DNA of 64,000 nucleotides, from positions 3,350,912 to 3,414,911 of the forward strand of contig NZ_UGOD01000001.1 of NCBI RefSeq assembly GCF_900461525.1, read 5' to 3'. Every line of letters begins with the position of its first letter. Positions within the stretch are counted from its first letter, which is position 1. Below are positions 26,521 to 36,379 of this stretch, piece by piece. The notes below the pieces were generated by a model that was not told the origin of the DNA, made no database searches, and worked only from the letters and a program-made list of their open reading frames with translations. Source of the DNA: Legionella busanensis. GTDB lineage: Bacteria > Pseudomonadota > Gammaproteobacteria > Legionellales > Legionellaceae. The position numbers and the translations under genes are program-made.

Positions 26521-26556
26521 GTATATGTTGAGCTTGTGCTCAACATATACTTTTTT
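26521..26556 (+). terminator. Strong Rho-independent terminator
   Basis: GTATATGTTGAGC (26521-26533) pairs perfectly with GCTCAACATATAC (26538-26550) across a TTGT loop and is followed by six T. It ends the transcript of the 25847 gene, 15 bases after its stop. Confidence 0.92.
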
Positions 26557-26688
26557 ACCAAGCCTTAATTTCTCTTCATCTCTTCAATCAGTAAACCAAT
26601 TTGTTCTATAAAAAAAGTCAAGAGTAAGCAGTATTTCGCTAACAAATGAATTATAATCTGTCATTTTCTTGATAGGACAGGGTTAAGT

Positions 26689-28695
26689 ATGACTCGCAAA
26701 TTAGTAGTAACCAGTGCGTTGCCTTATGCTAACGGCCCACTTCACTTAGGACATTTAGTTGAGCATATTCAAACAGATGTCTGGGTACGCACACACAAGA
26801 TGTTAGGTAATACTTGTATCAGTGTTTGTGGGGACGATGCGCATGGCACGCCTATTATGCTAAAAGCAGAACAGCTTGGCATTAGCCCAGAAGAATTAAC
26901 TACCCAAATGAAGCAAAGCCATGAACAAGACTTTCAAGATTTTGCTATTCACTATGATTACTATCATACAACCCATTCCAGTGAAAATCAGGCTTTGGCC
27001 AGTAAAATTTATCAGCAACTAGAAGCCAATGGTGACATTGTTAAAAAAACAATACGCCAAGCCTATGATCCCGTGAAAGAAATGTTTTTGCCTGATCGCT
27101 ATGTAAAAGGTACCTGCCCAAAATGCAAAACTCCTGATCAATATGGCGATAATTGTGAGGCTTGCGGTGCAACGTATTCAACAACTGATTTAATCGATGC
27201 AGTTTCAGCTATATCCGGTGCTAAGCCTATCGAAAAAGAATCAGAACACTATTTTTTTGATTTACCACGCTATGAACAATTACTAAAAGAATGGACTCGC
27301 CAAGGCCACTTACAACTAGAGGTAAGTAATAAGCTAGATGAATGGTTTGCAGCTGGCTTAAAACAGTGGGATATTTCGCGCGATGCGCCTTATTTTGGTT
27401 TTCCTATTCCCGGAACTGTGAATAAATTTTTCTATGTCTGGCTAGATGCACCTATTGGTTATATGGCAAGTTTTCAAAAATATTGTGAGATAAATGGATT
27501 AAATTTTGATGACTACTGGAGTAAAAACTCTAGCGCCGAACTTTACCACTTTGTTGGTAAAGATATTGTTTATTTTCATGCTTTATTTTGGCCTGCTATA
27601 CTTGCTGGCAGTAATCATCGTCTTCCTACCGCTATTTTTACTCATGGTTTTTTAACGGTTAATGGCCAAAAAATGTCTAAATCACGTGGCACTTTTATTG
27701 AAGCCAGGACATATCTTAACCATTTACATCCTGAGTATTTGCGTTACTACTTTGCTGCTAAATTAAATGGCCGAGTTGATGATCTTGATTTAAATTTTGA
27801 TGATTTTATTAATCGCGTTAATGCTGATTTAGTTGGTAAGGTTATCAATATTGCTAGCCGCTGTGCAGGCTTTATTAATAAACGCTTTGATAATCAGTTA
27901 GCAGAAAAGTTAAGTGAGCCAGCACTCTACCAAGATCTTTTAAATCTGCGTGAAACAATTATCGATGCTTACCTACAACGAGATTATGCAAAAGCAATTC
28001 GGCAAATTATGGATTGTGCTGATCGCGTTAATCAATATATAGATACGAATAAACCTTGGGTATTAGCCAAAAACCCAGAGCAACTACCTGATGTACAAAC
28101 CATCTGTACAATGGGATTAAATTTATTCCGCATTTTAATAACCTATCTTAAACCTGTGCTTCCTTTAATGGCAACACAAGCTGAATCCTTTTTAAATTGT
28201 GACTCACTTACTTGGAATAGTTTAGATAAACCCCTACTTAATCATGCTATTAAGTCATTTACACCTCTAATGATTCGTGTGGAGCGTGATAAGATAGATG
28301 CCCTACTTACAGAAACAAAAGAAAATTTAATTAACAATAAGCAATCAAAACCTATGAAACCAACGCAGACAGACTCCATTAGCATCGATGATTTTAGTAA
28401 AGTTGATTTACGCGTTGCCAAAATTATCGCAGCTGAACCCGTTGAAGGTGCGGATAAATTGTTGCGTCTTAAACTAGATTTAGGCGATAGTCAAAAACAA
28501 GTCTTTGCCGGTATAAAAACAGCTTATGCTCCTGCTGATCTTGTTGGCCGTTTAACAATTGTTGTTGCTAATTTAGCACCACGTACCATGCGTTTTGGCG
28601 TATCTGAGGGAATGGTTTTAGCCGCTGGTGATGGTAAACAGATTTTTTTATTACAACCTGATACGGGCGCGTTACCCGGTATGAAAGTAAAATGA
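26689..28695 (+). CDS. metG: Methionyl-tRNA synthetase
   Basis: Class I synthetase charging initiator and elongator tRNA-Met. The 668-aa protein has the HIGH motif as [14 protein letters not shown], the zinc lobe [18 protein letters not shown], and the KMSKS loop at [13 protein letters not shown]-terminal tRNA-binding EMAP/OB domain (about 565-668, starting [15 protein letters not shown]) makes it the long, dimeric form. A TATAAT at 26652-26657 may be the -10 of its promoter. It overlaps rnfB by four bases (ATGA). Confidence 0.98.
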   Translation: MTRKLVVTSALPYANGPLHLGHLVEHIQTDVWVRTHKMLGNTCISVCGDDAHGTPIMLKAEQLGISPEELTTQMKQSHEQDFQDFAIHYDYYHTTHSSENQALASKIYQQLEANGDIVKKTIRQAYDPVKEMFLPDRYVKGTCPKCKTPDQYGDNCEACGATYSTTDLIDAVSAISGAKPIEKESEHYFFDLPRYEQLLKEWTRQGHLQLEVSNKLDEWFAAGLKQWDISRDAPYFGFPIPGTVNKFFYVWLDAPIGYMASFQKYCEINGLNFDDYWSKNSSAELYHFVGKDIVYFHALFWPAILAGSNHRLPTAIFTHGFLTVNGQKMSKSRGTFIEARTYLNHLHPEYLRYYFAAKLNGRVDDLDLNFDDFINRVNADLVGKVINIASRCAGFINKRFDNQLAEKLSEPALYQDLLNLRETIIDAYLQRDYAKAIRQIMDCADRVNQYIDTNKPWVLAKNPEQLPDVQTICTMGLNLFRILITYLKPVLPLMATQAESFLNCDSLTWNSLDKPLLNHAIKSFTPLMIRVERDKIDALLTETKENLINNKQSKPMKPTQTDSISIDDFSKVDLRVAKIIAAEPVEGADKLLRLKLDLGDSQKQVFAGIKTAYAPADLVGRLTIVVANLAPRTMRFGVSEGMVLAAGDGKQIFLLQPDTGALPGMKVK

Positions 28696-29306
28696 ACATT
28701 ACAGTAAAAGATATCGACGCCGTACTACCCCAAACTCAATGCGGCGAATGTGGCTTTTCTGGCTGCATGCCCTATGCAGAAGCTTTGCTGCAAGGCAATA
28801 CACCTATTGATCGCTGCCCACCAGGTGGGATTGAGACCGTGCAAGCGCTTGCGAAGTTATTAAAAGTAGAGGCTGCTCCGTATCTTTTAACTGCCCAAGA
28901 GAATAAACGCAAACCCAGTGTTGCGAAAATAAATGAACAAGATTGTATAGGCTGTACAAAGTGCATTCAGGCATGTCCTGTTGATGCCATTGTTGGTAGT
29001 AGTAAATTAATGCATGTTATTATAAAAACAGAGTGCACAGGTTGCGGGCTTTGCGTGGATCCTTGCCCAGTCGATTGTATTGAAATGCAATCACTAGATG
29101 AGCCTACCTATGATCATGATATTGCTCGGCAACGCTTCCAAGCTAAACAAATAAGAAAATTACGTGAACAACATGAGCAACAGCAATTATATCGCTCTAA
29201 AAAACAACTAGCACAGCGTACCCACCTAATGCAAGAGATTGAAGCAAAACAAAACTACATTTTACAAGCCCTTAATCGTGTTAACAGTAAAAAAAATCAT
29301 GGATAA
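28692..29306 (+). CDS. rnfB: RnfB-type iron-sulfur protein
   Basis: A 204-aa ferredoxin-like protein. An N-terminal Fe-S domain [16 protein letters not shown] ... CPPGG is followed by two 4Fe-4S clusters: [16 protein letters not shown] and [16 protein letters not shown]. The C-terminal 60 residues are basic and Gln/Glu-rich. Compared with E. coli RnfB it lacks the N-terminal membrane helix, and none of the other rnf genes (A, C, D, G, E) is next to it. It may therefore be a soluble electron carrier. It is coupled to metG upstream and nth downstream; pairing with nth is ancestral in this class. Confidence 0.88.
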   Translation: MNITVKDIDAVLPQTQCGECGFSGCMPYAEALLQGNTPIDRCPPGGIETVQALAKLLKVEAAPYLLTAQENKRKPSVAKINEQDCIGCTKCIQACPVDAIVGSSKLMHVIIKTECTGCGLCVDPCPVDCIEMQSLDEPTYDHDIARQRFQAKQIRKLREQHEQQQLYRSKKQLAQRTHLMQEIEAKQNYILQALNRVNSKKNHG

Positions 29307-29931
29307 TTTAACTCGCCAGGAAATTTTTAAACGCTTGCAAGCAGCCAATCCTAATCCAACAACTGAATTAAAATTTAATTCTGCTTTTGAATTGCTAATT
29401 GCAGTTATTTTATCTGCTCAGGCAACTGATGTCAGTGTTAATAAAGCGACTGATAAATTATTTGCTGTTGCTAATACGCCGCAAGCATTTCTTAAGTTAG
29501 GGGAAGAAAACTTAAAAGAATATATAAACAAAATTAATTTATATCGAGGAAAAGCTAGAAACATAATCAAAACGTGTCAAATGCTGCTCGAAAAGCATCA
29601 CGGCAATGTTCCAATAACGCGCCCTGAGTTAGAGGCACTGGCAGGCGTTGGCCGTAAAACAGCTAATGTTGTTTTAAACACCGCTTTTAAACAACCCATG
29701 GTAGCGGTTGATACTCATATCTTTCGGGTAGCTAATCGTACAGGTATTGCGCCGGGTAAAAATCCATTAGAGGTTGAACTCAATTTACTTAATGTTGTTG
29801 ATGAAGAATTTATTCTTAATGCTCATCATTGGTTACTTTTACACGGTCGTTATGTTTGCGTTGCCCGTAAACCTCACTGCAGCGTCTGTTCTATTCGTGA
29901 CTTATGCGAATATCAAGAAAAAACCTTATAA
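29299..29931 (+). CDS. nth: Endonuclease III
   Basis: A bifunctional DNA glycosylase/AP lyase for oxidised pyrimidines. ATG at 29299 ([13 protein letters not shown]) aligns with the E. coli start and overlaps rnfB by eight bases, giving 210 aa. The helix-hairpin-helix LAGVGRKTANVVLN contains the catalytic Lys, AVDTHIFRVANR the catalytic Asp, and four cysteines near the end (CVARKPHCSVCSIRDLC) bind the 4Fe-4S cluster. Identity to the enterobacterial enzyme is visibly high. Confidence 0.97.
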   Translation: MDNLTRQEIFKRLQAANPNPTTELKFNSAFELLIAVILSAQATDVSVNKATDKLFAVANTPQAFLKLGEENLKEYINKINLYRGKARNIIKTCQMLLEKHHGNVPITRPELEALAGVGRKTANVVLNTAFKQPMVAVDTHIFRVANRTGIAPGKNPLEVELNLLNVVDEEFILNAHHWLLLHGRYVCVARKPHCSVCSIRDLCEYQEKTL

Positions 29932-30032
29932 ATTATCTTAATTTTAAGCTCAATAAATTAAACAATAAAATGTCTAGTAAATAATTTACTTTAGCCATAG
30001 AATAAAATTTCCGACTTCAGCAAGGAGCATTT

Positions 30033-31892
30033 ATGGGGTGGTGGGATAAAAGCAATGAGCCAGATAACGCTGTAGGGAATAATAGTATAGTTTCTCAAAC
30101 AACTAGCACAGGTTGGTGGGATAAGATAAAAGGATGGGGCAGCGCTTTATGGAATAGTAACTTGACTGCTCAAGTGACAAACAATGTCAGTAGTTTTACA
30201 TATAACACCATTCTAAAATCTGTCGAACTTGCACCTGCAACTGTTAAAACAGCTGCCTCAGTACTTACACATGCACCAACTAGAAGAATTGCTTATAATG
30301 TCGCACGTATTTTAGTTGAAGATATCGCACCTTATGTTGCAATTAATTATGTCTTTGATTCGCTAAAAAAATACACGCAAGATGAATTAATAGAAAAAGA
30401 TGCACCTTGGGTAAGTACTAGTACTTTCTTACAAACTTCATTAGCTTTATTACAAGTCGCTTTGTGGGCTTATAATACCCGCAGAAAAACGCAGGCAACA
30501 GTACGTATGACTGTTGTAGCCATTGAAGCGGCTAAATCATTAAGTACAGTTAATAATGACTTACCAAAACAAGTCTGCATTGACGAAAACTGTGATCTAT
30601 TTCGCTACGTACGTGGTAATTTTCGTGATCTTACAACTTTTTGGGCTACGGAAGTAGCTTTATCCTTAGTTGGGTATTTGCCACTAGGTGATAAAATTGT
30701 GCCAGTTCTATCTGTTTTTCACCGCGGACGTTATGCTTTAACTATGGTATTACCCGATTTATGCCAACGTCATCAAGTAGAATATTTAAAAGAGTATGCT
30801 GAGCTACCAATAACATTAGGTATCCATGAATTCATTTCAACAACCTTACTAAGCTGGGGTATTGAATCATTAACAGGCATACCCAGACATTACTATAAAC
30901 CTTTCGTAGCTCAAGCCATGCTTTTAACCCAAATCAGTGTTGTAGCACACTCACGCTTGCCACCACCCGTTATTCAATCGCAACGAAAAATTATTGACCC
31001 TGTTGGCGCTTACCAGAGCTTTATCGGATTTATTTTTGACATTGTATCCTCTGGCCTTAAGAAACAACTTCCTCTTTTATTGCAAGGGCCACCAACTAAT
31101 ATCCCTTGGCAAACAATTTACAATTTAGCAAAAGAAGTACAAAAAAATCCTTATACCCAAAAAATTGAAACAATTATTCTACCCCGCATGCTACATAGCT
31201 CAGAAGCCTTTATTTCTGACCCCGTTATTCAACCTTATTGGCTGTATTTACGTGAACGCTCTATTTTAGCTTTAAAAGCAATAGAAAATTCAAAAGAATC
31301 ATTTTTAAAAATTTCCAAAGTAGCAACGGTTGATCCTGGAAAAGCAGCTAAATTAATGTTAATTAAAGTTGCGGTTTATGATCCCCAAAAAGCGGCGAAG
31401 TTATTATGGTTAATTTTTGGAATACCTAAATCTATTGGCCGTGAAGTATTAACATTATTAGGTAAGAAAGAATTTATGCTTGATCTTGGCTCTATCCGCA
31501 GAAAATTAGAGTCTTTAGAAGTTAAGAAGTCACTCAAAGAAGTTGATTTAAGTCCGTTAGCAATTCAACTAAGGCAAGCAGATTCTACAAAAGCATTAAT
31601 GCCACCACCACCTCCAGCAAGTGAAGATAAGGAAGAAGGTAAAAAAGTAGATGCTAAAGCGATAATTAATCCGAGAAAGAATACAGGCACTAATCCAGCA
31701 AAAAATATTATTATTACTTCAAATCGACCAGCACTACATAAACAGCCTACTAATTTAATTCAGACTAAATTTACTCCCCCTATTGTCTCTAAACTATCAA
31801 CGAATAACCTTCGTATGTTTAATTCGAGTGAATCTGATCAACAAGATAAATCTGAACTCGATTCTATTGATGGCATGAGCTTATTCTTATAG
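30033..31892 (+). CDS. Large unknown protein, candidate Dot/Icm effector
   Basis: 619 aa. AAGGAG seven bases before ATG supports the start. The N-terminus has two copies of a GWWDK motif (MGWWDKSN and STGWWDKIKGWG, residues about 2-6 and 29-33). The middle (about 55-480) is largely helical with several moderately hydrophobic segments but no signal peptide. Residues about 525-535 are a proline run (MPPPPPAS), followed by a disordered Lys/Asn-rich tail. The C-terminus is acidic and ends in hydrophobic residues (SDQQDKSELDSIDGMSLFL), resembling an E-block type IV secretion signal. I recognise no family. A weak hairpin at 31911-31937 follows the stop. Confidence 0.8.
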   Translation: MGWWDKSNEPDNAVGNNSIVSQTTSTGWWDKIKGWGSALWNSNLTAQVTNNVSSFTYNTILKSVELAPATVKTAASVLTHAPTRRIAYNVARILVEDIAPYVAINYVFDSLKKYTQDELIEKDAPWVSTSTFLQTSLALLQVALWAYNTRRKTQATVRMTVVAIEAAKSLSTVNNDLPKQVCIDENCDLFRYVRGNFRDLTTFWATEVALSLVGYLPLGDKIVPVLSVFHRGRYALTMVLPDLCQRHQVEYLKEYAELPITLGIHEFISTTLLSWGIESLTGIPRHYYKPFVAQAMLLTQISVVAHSRLPPPVIQSQRKIIDPVGAYQSFIGFIFDIVSSGLKKQLPLLLQGPPTNIPWQTIYNLAKEVQKNPYTQKIETIILPRMLHSSEAFISDPVIQPYWLYLRERSILALKAIENSKESFLKISKVATVDPGKAAKLMLIKVAVYDPQKAAKLLWLIFGIPKSIGREVLTLLGKKEFMLDLGSIRRKLESLEVKKSLKEVDLSPLAIQLRQADSTKALMPPPPPASEDKEEGKKVDAKAIINPRKNTGTNPAKNIIITSNRPALHKQPTNLIQTKFTPPIVSKLSTNNLRMFNSSESDQQDKSELDSIDGMSLFL

Positions 31893-32308
31893 ATATTTAT
31901 TTTGTCTATTAAATGTCGCAGGCTTACTGCGGCATTTAGAATAATCTACTGCAGTAATGGTTAGCACCTATGAATTTTATTTTAGTAATGCATAAATTTT
32001 AATTTAATTCTCATTAGCTACAATTTTAATAAAGAGATTTAGCTAGATTTGCCAAATAAATAATGATAGTGTTATATTACCGGGCAGCCAATCTAAATTA
32101 GATACTTTACCTGCTATAGATTTTATAATGCCCTACTTGACCGGCATGAGGTATAAGTCAATCTATTGAACCAAAATAAAGAAAAGTTACGCTAGTTTTT
32201 GTCCAAATCTTTACTGTAAATAATGAGAGAGTTAACTCAGTAGTTACAGAAAAAACTAGTTAATTACTCAAGGATTTATGCGCTGTAGTTTTAGTAAATG
32301 GTTTTAAT
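31893..32308. other. Intergenic region
   Basis: A weak hairpin, AAATGTCGCAG (31911-31921) with CTGCGGCATTT (31927-31937), lies 19 bases after the 619-aa gene and may end its transcript; it has no T-tract. The remaining 370 bases hold no gene or motif that I recognise. Confidence 0.4.
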
Positions 32309-33592
32309 ATGAATTTAATTGCTACACCATTTTACGATCGTAGGTTCATGTCTCTTACATTGGCAATAGTAATTTGTTTAATTCTTCTAATTAATGTTTC
32401 ATTTAAAATCATCGTAATTCATGGTTTATTTTTTACAGCTAATAGTGTCCTATGCTCTTTAATTGCTGGTCTATATCTTTTAGTATTAAAAAATTGTAAT
32501 TTAATGCAACAACGGCAAGTTTTAAATCAATCTTTACTAGCTTTATATCTCTTTTCTATCGGTGTTTACCTTTTATTAAATTTACCTTCGATAGGAAATA
32601 TACGTAATACACTTGCTTATCAAATTGTCTTTGAAGAGATACCTCGAAAATTTTTCTCTTCAACGATTGCTTTTGGTATTAGCTTTTACCTGCCGCATCT
32701 CCTAGTTTCATCACGATACCCTCAGGTCTTTAATTCACCACATAAATGTATGTTGTTGTCTTTGTTAGGTGGTTATACTTTTTTTTCGATTGATTTTTTA
32801 TTACTTTTCTCTGAGCCTTATACTAAGAATTTTGGCTTAATTTATATGGATTCTTTGCTAATCACCGCAAGTATTTTATTACTTATAGGTATTAGTTTTT
32901 TAACTTATATACTTACGCTACATAATAGTAAAACGTTTACTAAACCCGATTACTTTTTTAATCCTTATTATCATTATTTAACTGGCTTAGCGGTTATTGT
33001 TTTATTAATTTGTTTTGCTTGTGAATACCGTCTAATCTCTTTGGGCGATCATCGGATTATAGCAGCTAATGGTATTTTATTTCCTTTTACTATGCTGATT
33101 AGTAGTTTAGTAGGCGAATTATTTGGTTATAGGGCTAATTTATATTTAATATTTATTATGATCTCAGCGGAATTAGTTTTTGATCTGCTGTTTTTATCCA
33201 CTATCTTATTACCATCTCCTGATTTTTTTAATTTAAATCCTTATTATTCTTTCATAATGCCTAAACGAATTCCCATGATGACATTAGCAATATTAATTGC
33301 CTTTAGTAGTAATGCATTTTTACTTGAAAAATTTAATAAAAATAATTATGTCACTTCTCGTTTTATACGTATTTTGACTGCTAGTATGCTTGCCAATACC
33401 TTACTTTGTATTATCAACTATACTATTTTATTTGCGGGTATTTATCCTTACGAAGAACTCTTTAATTTAAGCTTAAGTGGTTGGGTTTATAAATTTGTAG
33501 TTACTCTTTTTAGCTTACCTTTTGTCCTTTATTTATATAATAAATTACAAAAAAAAACAGAAATTACAAATCTTAAATTAGCTACCTGTTAA
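32309..33592 (+). CDS. Polytopic membrane protein, VUT/YhhQ-like in its C-terminal half
   Basis: A 427-aa protein with about 12 hydrophobic segments. The C-terminal half (from about 225) contains YRLISLGDHRIIAANGILFP followed by FTMLISSLVGELFGYRANL, which resembles the queuosine-precursor/VUT transporter family ('ANK....G....AG...YP.T....D...E.YG'). The N-terminal half has the related FFTANSVLCSLIAGLYLLVL, suggesting an internal duplication. Queuosine precursor uptake is the known role of YhhQ, but this chain is twice as long and key residues cannot be verified. No ribosome binding site is obvious. A family A repeat begins two bases after the stop. Confidence 0.6.
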   Translation: MNLIATPFYDRRFMSLTLAIVICLILLINVSFKIIVIHGLFFTANSVLCSLIAGLYLLVLKNCNLMQQRQVLNQSLLALYLFSIGVYLLLNLPSIGNIRNTLAYQIVFEEIPRKFFSSTIAFGISFYLPHLLVSSRYPQVFNSPHKCMLLSLLGGYTFFSIDFLLLFSEPYTKNFGLIYMDSLLITASILLLIGISFLTYILTLHNSKTFTKPDYFFNPYYHYLTGLAVIVLLICFACEYRLISLGDHRIIAANGILFPFTMLISSLVGELFGYRANLYLIFIMISAELVFDLLFLSTILLPSPDFFNLNPYYSFIMPKRIPMMTLAILIAFSSNAFLLEKFNKNNYVTSRFIRILTASMLANTLLCIINYTILFAGIYPYEELFNLSLSGWVYKFVVTLFSLPFVLYLYNKLQKKTEITNLKLATC

Positions 33593-33594
33593 TT

Positions 33595-33682
33595 AACGTG
33601 AATTCGCCATAAAATATATTCATGATAACGTTCGTTTAGCGCCATGAAAGAGCCTTCGTCTCTTTTCTGGCGAACTCACGTT
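33595..33682 (-). repeat. Palindromic repeat family A, full copy in inverted orientation
   Basis: 88 bp with 20-bp ends that are inverted copies: AACGTGAATTCGCCATAAAA (33595-33614) and TTTTCTGGCGAACTCACGTT (33663-33682), two mismatches. Read on the minus strand it matches the copy at 15003, including AGAC(A/G)AAGGCTCTTTCATG and GCTAAACGAACGTTAT. It sits between the convergent 427-aa gene and glmU and may act as a bidirectional terminator. Confidence 0.85.
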
Positions 33683-33719
33683 AATTATTTAAATTAAATA
33701 ATACAGGTTAGATATTTTA

Positions 33720-35102
33720 TTATTTCTTTTTTATAGGCCTTTTCCAACCTAAAATTGTCTTTTGTCGATTTTCGCATATTGTTAGTTCACCTGCAGGAAC
33801 ATCCTTACGAATAGTACTACCAGCACCAACTGTTGCGTAAGCACCTACTTTAACGGGTGCAACTAATTGGGTATCTGAGCCAATAAAAGCCCCATCTTCA
33901 ATAATGGTTTGATGTTTATTTGCGCCATCATAATTACAAGTAATGGTACCAGCGCCAATATTAACATCTTTACCTAAAGTTACATCACCCAAATAACTTA
34001 AGTGACTGGCTTTACTGCCCTCAGCAAAGACAGCGTTCTTAGTCTCAACAAAATTGCCTATTTTACATTGCCGTCCTAATTGGGTACCCGGACGTAAACG
34101 AGCAAAAGGTCCTATTTGACATTGTTCTTCGATTTTACATTTTTCAAGGACACTATTTGCTAAGATTTCAGAGCCAGTGCCTAAAGTTACATTGGTAAGG
34201 ACACAATTAGGTCCAATAGAGCAATTATCCCCTATAATTACATCCCCAATAAAAATACAATTAACATCAATAAATACATCTCGACCACAAACTAATTTAC
34301 CGCGTATATCAATGCGATTAGCATCAGCAATCATAACACCACTTAATAATAATTGTTCGGCTTGCCGTTGCTGCCAGGCTCGCTCCATTTGCTGTAATTG
34401 TAATCGGGTATTCACTCCTTGAATTTCTAAATTATCTTCTGTTGTAAAAGAATTAATGCTATATCCTTCGTGAACTGCAAAAGAAATGATTTCAGTAAGA
34501 TAATATTCCTTCTGGGCATTATTATTATTAAGTAAAGGTAGCCATCGTTCTAAGTCTTTCGCCGGAATACAACAAATTCCCGTGTAAATTTCATTAACTT
34601 GCTTTTGTTCTAGAGTGGCATCTTTTTCTTCGACGATTTCTTTTATAGCGCCTGTATGATCACGAATAATTCGTCCAAGCCCCGTTGGGTCAGGTAAATT
34701 TGCTACTAATAAAGCAAGAGAGCCAATAGACTTATTAAAGCTACAAGCCATTTCAACTAATTTTTGCAACGTATGCACCTGAATTAAAGGGACATCCCCT
34801 GAAAGAATCAATACCTGGGAATTAATTGAAAGATGAGACAAAGCTTGTTTAACCGCATGCCCTGTACCTAATTGCTGATCTTGTGAAATCCAATTGACCT
34901 CTAAATTATTTAATTCTTGTCTGACTTGTTCGCCACCATGGCCATAAACGATATGAATAGCGGCTGGCTTTAATTGTTGAGCTGTAGTAATGACATGCTG
35001 CAACAAAGGCACACCTGCAAGTGTATGAAGTACTTTTGGTTTAGCAGAATACATCCTTTTACCTTGTCCCGCTGCAAGTATAATAATCTCTAAAGATATC
35101 AT
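33720..35102 (-). CDS. glmU: Bifunctional GlcNAc-1-P uridylyltransferase / GlcN-1-P acetyltransferase
   Basis: Makes UDP-GlcNAc for peptidoglycan and lipopolysaccharide. The 460-aa protein has the N-terminal pyrophosphorylase motif LAAGQGKRMYSAKPKVLHTL and LSGDVPLI, then the C-terminal left-handed beta-helix with hexapeptide repeats from about 250 (GDVIIGDNCSIGPNCVL; GDVTLGKDVNIGAGTITCNY), where the acetyltransferase site lies. In E. coli and relatives glmU directly follows atpC; here it is separated from atpC by about 7.6 kb of accessory genes. Confidence 0.98.
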   Translation of the reverse strand: MISLEIIILAAGQGKRMYSAKPKVLHTLAGVPLLQHVITTAQQLKPAAIHIVYGHGGEQVRQELNNLEVNWISQDQQLGTGHAVKQALSHLSINSQVLILSGDVPLIQVHTLQKLVEMACSFNKSIGSLALLVANLPDPTGLGRIIRDHTGAIKEIVEEKDATLEQKQVNEIYTGICCIPAKDLERWLPLLNNNNAQKEYYLTEIISFAVHEGYSINSFTTEDNLEIQGVNTRLQLQQMERAWQQRQAEQLLLSGVMIADANRIDIRGKLVCGRDVFIDVNCIFIGDVIIGDNCSIGPNCVLTNVTLGTGSEILANSVLEKCKIEEQCQIGPFARLRPGTQLGRQCKIGNFVETKNAVFAEGSKASHLSYLGDVTLGKDVNIGAGTITCNYDGANKHQTIIEDGAFIGSDTQLVAPVKVGAYATVGAGSTIRKDVPAGELTICENRQKTILGWKRPIKKK

Positions 35103-35234
35103 TACTGTAATTTCCTTAAGCTAATTGGCATCATCCTAGCTGCTAGATACCTGATTTAAGCAATTTGATTTGATATTGCTAATATTATAATTACTGATAT
35201 GATAAAAAAATTGCGCCACAAGGAGTAGTGTAAA

Positions 35235-36245
35235 ATGACTATTTTTCTAAAAATAATTCGTGATCACTTAATTAATGAGTTAACAGATTATATGGGTAAC
35301 TCTTCCGCTGCAGATAAATCTTTTTTTAATCGTATTTCTCAGTCTTTAAGTGCGGGCCGAGAAAGCACACTTTCAACTAAAAAGCGTGCTATTGCAAGTC
35401 AATTGCTTCATACATTAAATAATCTTAATCCTTCAATACCTGCTTTACCAAAAGCACCTGATACAAATTTAAAGGAAAAAGATAAGGAATCAAAGTTACA
35501 ATCGGATAAAACAGAAATTTCACTTGCCCCTGATAACCTCGATGAATCTATTCTAATAGGAGAAAAGACATTTCAAGATAAAGCAATCGCAGAGCAAATT
35601 ATTAAACTATTAACAGATGCTAAAGATGAGGCAAAGAAAATTTGTGATGCTTTAAATTATGATGAAGGTACATTTGGTCCTTTGATTCTCGATAATGTAA
35701 AAGTCATTAATAAATTCTTAGAGAAATTAACTGATATGCAACTACAGGATGTCCTTGATGACTCAGATCCTTATAATAAATTCTGCTTTCACATGGCGAG
35801 TTATTTATTCAAAAATACATTAGCTGAACTACACTCTAGTACCTTAGATAAAATAACTAATAACCCTAAAATAACTAACTCTCGTAAACTTACTCGAGAG
35901 AAAGAAGAGCTTGTTAAAGAGATGATTAAAACATGTAAAGAAGATTTGGATGTATTAAATAAAAATCATAGTAAATATCGTCAACATCGGCAAAAGTGTG
36001 TTCTAGATAATATAGGTGAATTAAAAAGAAGAAATGTTGATAAAGTTAATGAATACGGTATAAATGTGAGTGTACCTATTACTTTTGCTTTTTTCTCTAC
36101 ACTTAATATCAATGCCCCCAAACTAGGCCCTGAAGCAGGAACACTTAACAACTGTTTAACGCTTGCAGAAAATGAAATAAGAATGGAAAACCTAGGACAG
36201 CTAGTAGAGAATAATACTTCAAGTGTCAACACACTTTCGCTATAG
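35235..36245 (+). CDS. Unknown helical protein, candidate effector
   Basis: A 336-aa hydrophilic protein without signal peptide or membrane segments. AGGAG nine bases before ATG supports the start. Residues 1-75 and 115-260 look helical; between them is a charged, low-complexity linker (DTNLKEKDKESKLQSDKTEI). The C-terminus has Glu residues and ends in hydrophobic Leu (ENLGQLVENNTSSVNTLSL), compatible with a type IV secretion signal. No recognisable domain. It faces away from glmU and lies among accessory genes that split glmU from the ATP synthase operon. Confidence 0.75.
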   Translation: MTIFLKIIRDHLINELTDYMGNSSAADKSFFNRISQSLSAGRESTLSTKKRAIASQLLHTLNNLNPSIPALPKAPDTNLKEKDKESKLQSDKTEISLAPDNLDESILIGEKTFQDKAIAEQIIKLLTDAKDEAKKICDALNYDEGTFGPLILDNVKVINKFLEKLTDMQLQDVLDDSDPYNKFCFHMASYLFKNTLAELHSSTLDKITNNPKITNSRKLTREKEELVKEMIKTCKEDLDVLNKNHSKYRQHRQKCVLDNIGELKRRNVDKVNEYGINVSVPITFAFFSTLNINAPKLGPEAGTLNNCLTLAENEIRMENLGQLVENNTSSVNTLSL

Positions 36246-36278
36246 AAGATAATATATTTTTATAGAATCCAAACAAAT

Positions 36279-36315
36279 ATTATCCCGTAAGATGCTTACG
36301 CATTTATACGGGATA
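36279..36315. repeat. Half copy of family A repeat
   Basis: TATCCCGTAAGATGC and GCATTTATACGGGATA form an imperfect hairpin equivalent to the second half of the 15003 and 50905 copies. It lies 35 bases after the stop of the 336-aa gene and may act as its terminator. Confidence 0.7.
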
Positions 36316-36379
36316 TAGATATCCAATATTTATTTACTATAAATGGAGAAAACAATTTAGATGCTAAACGAATACTAAT

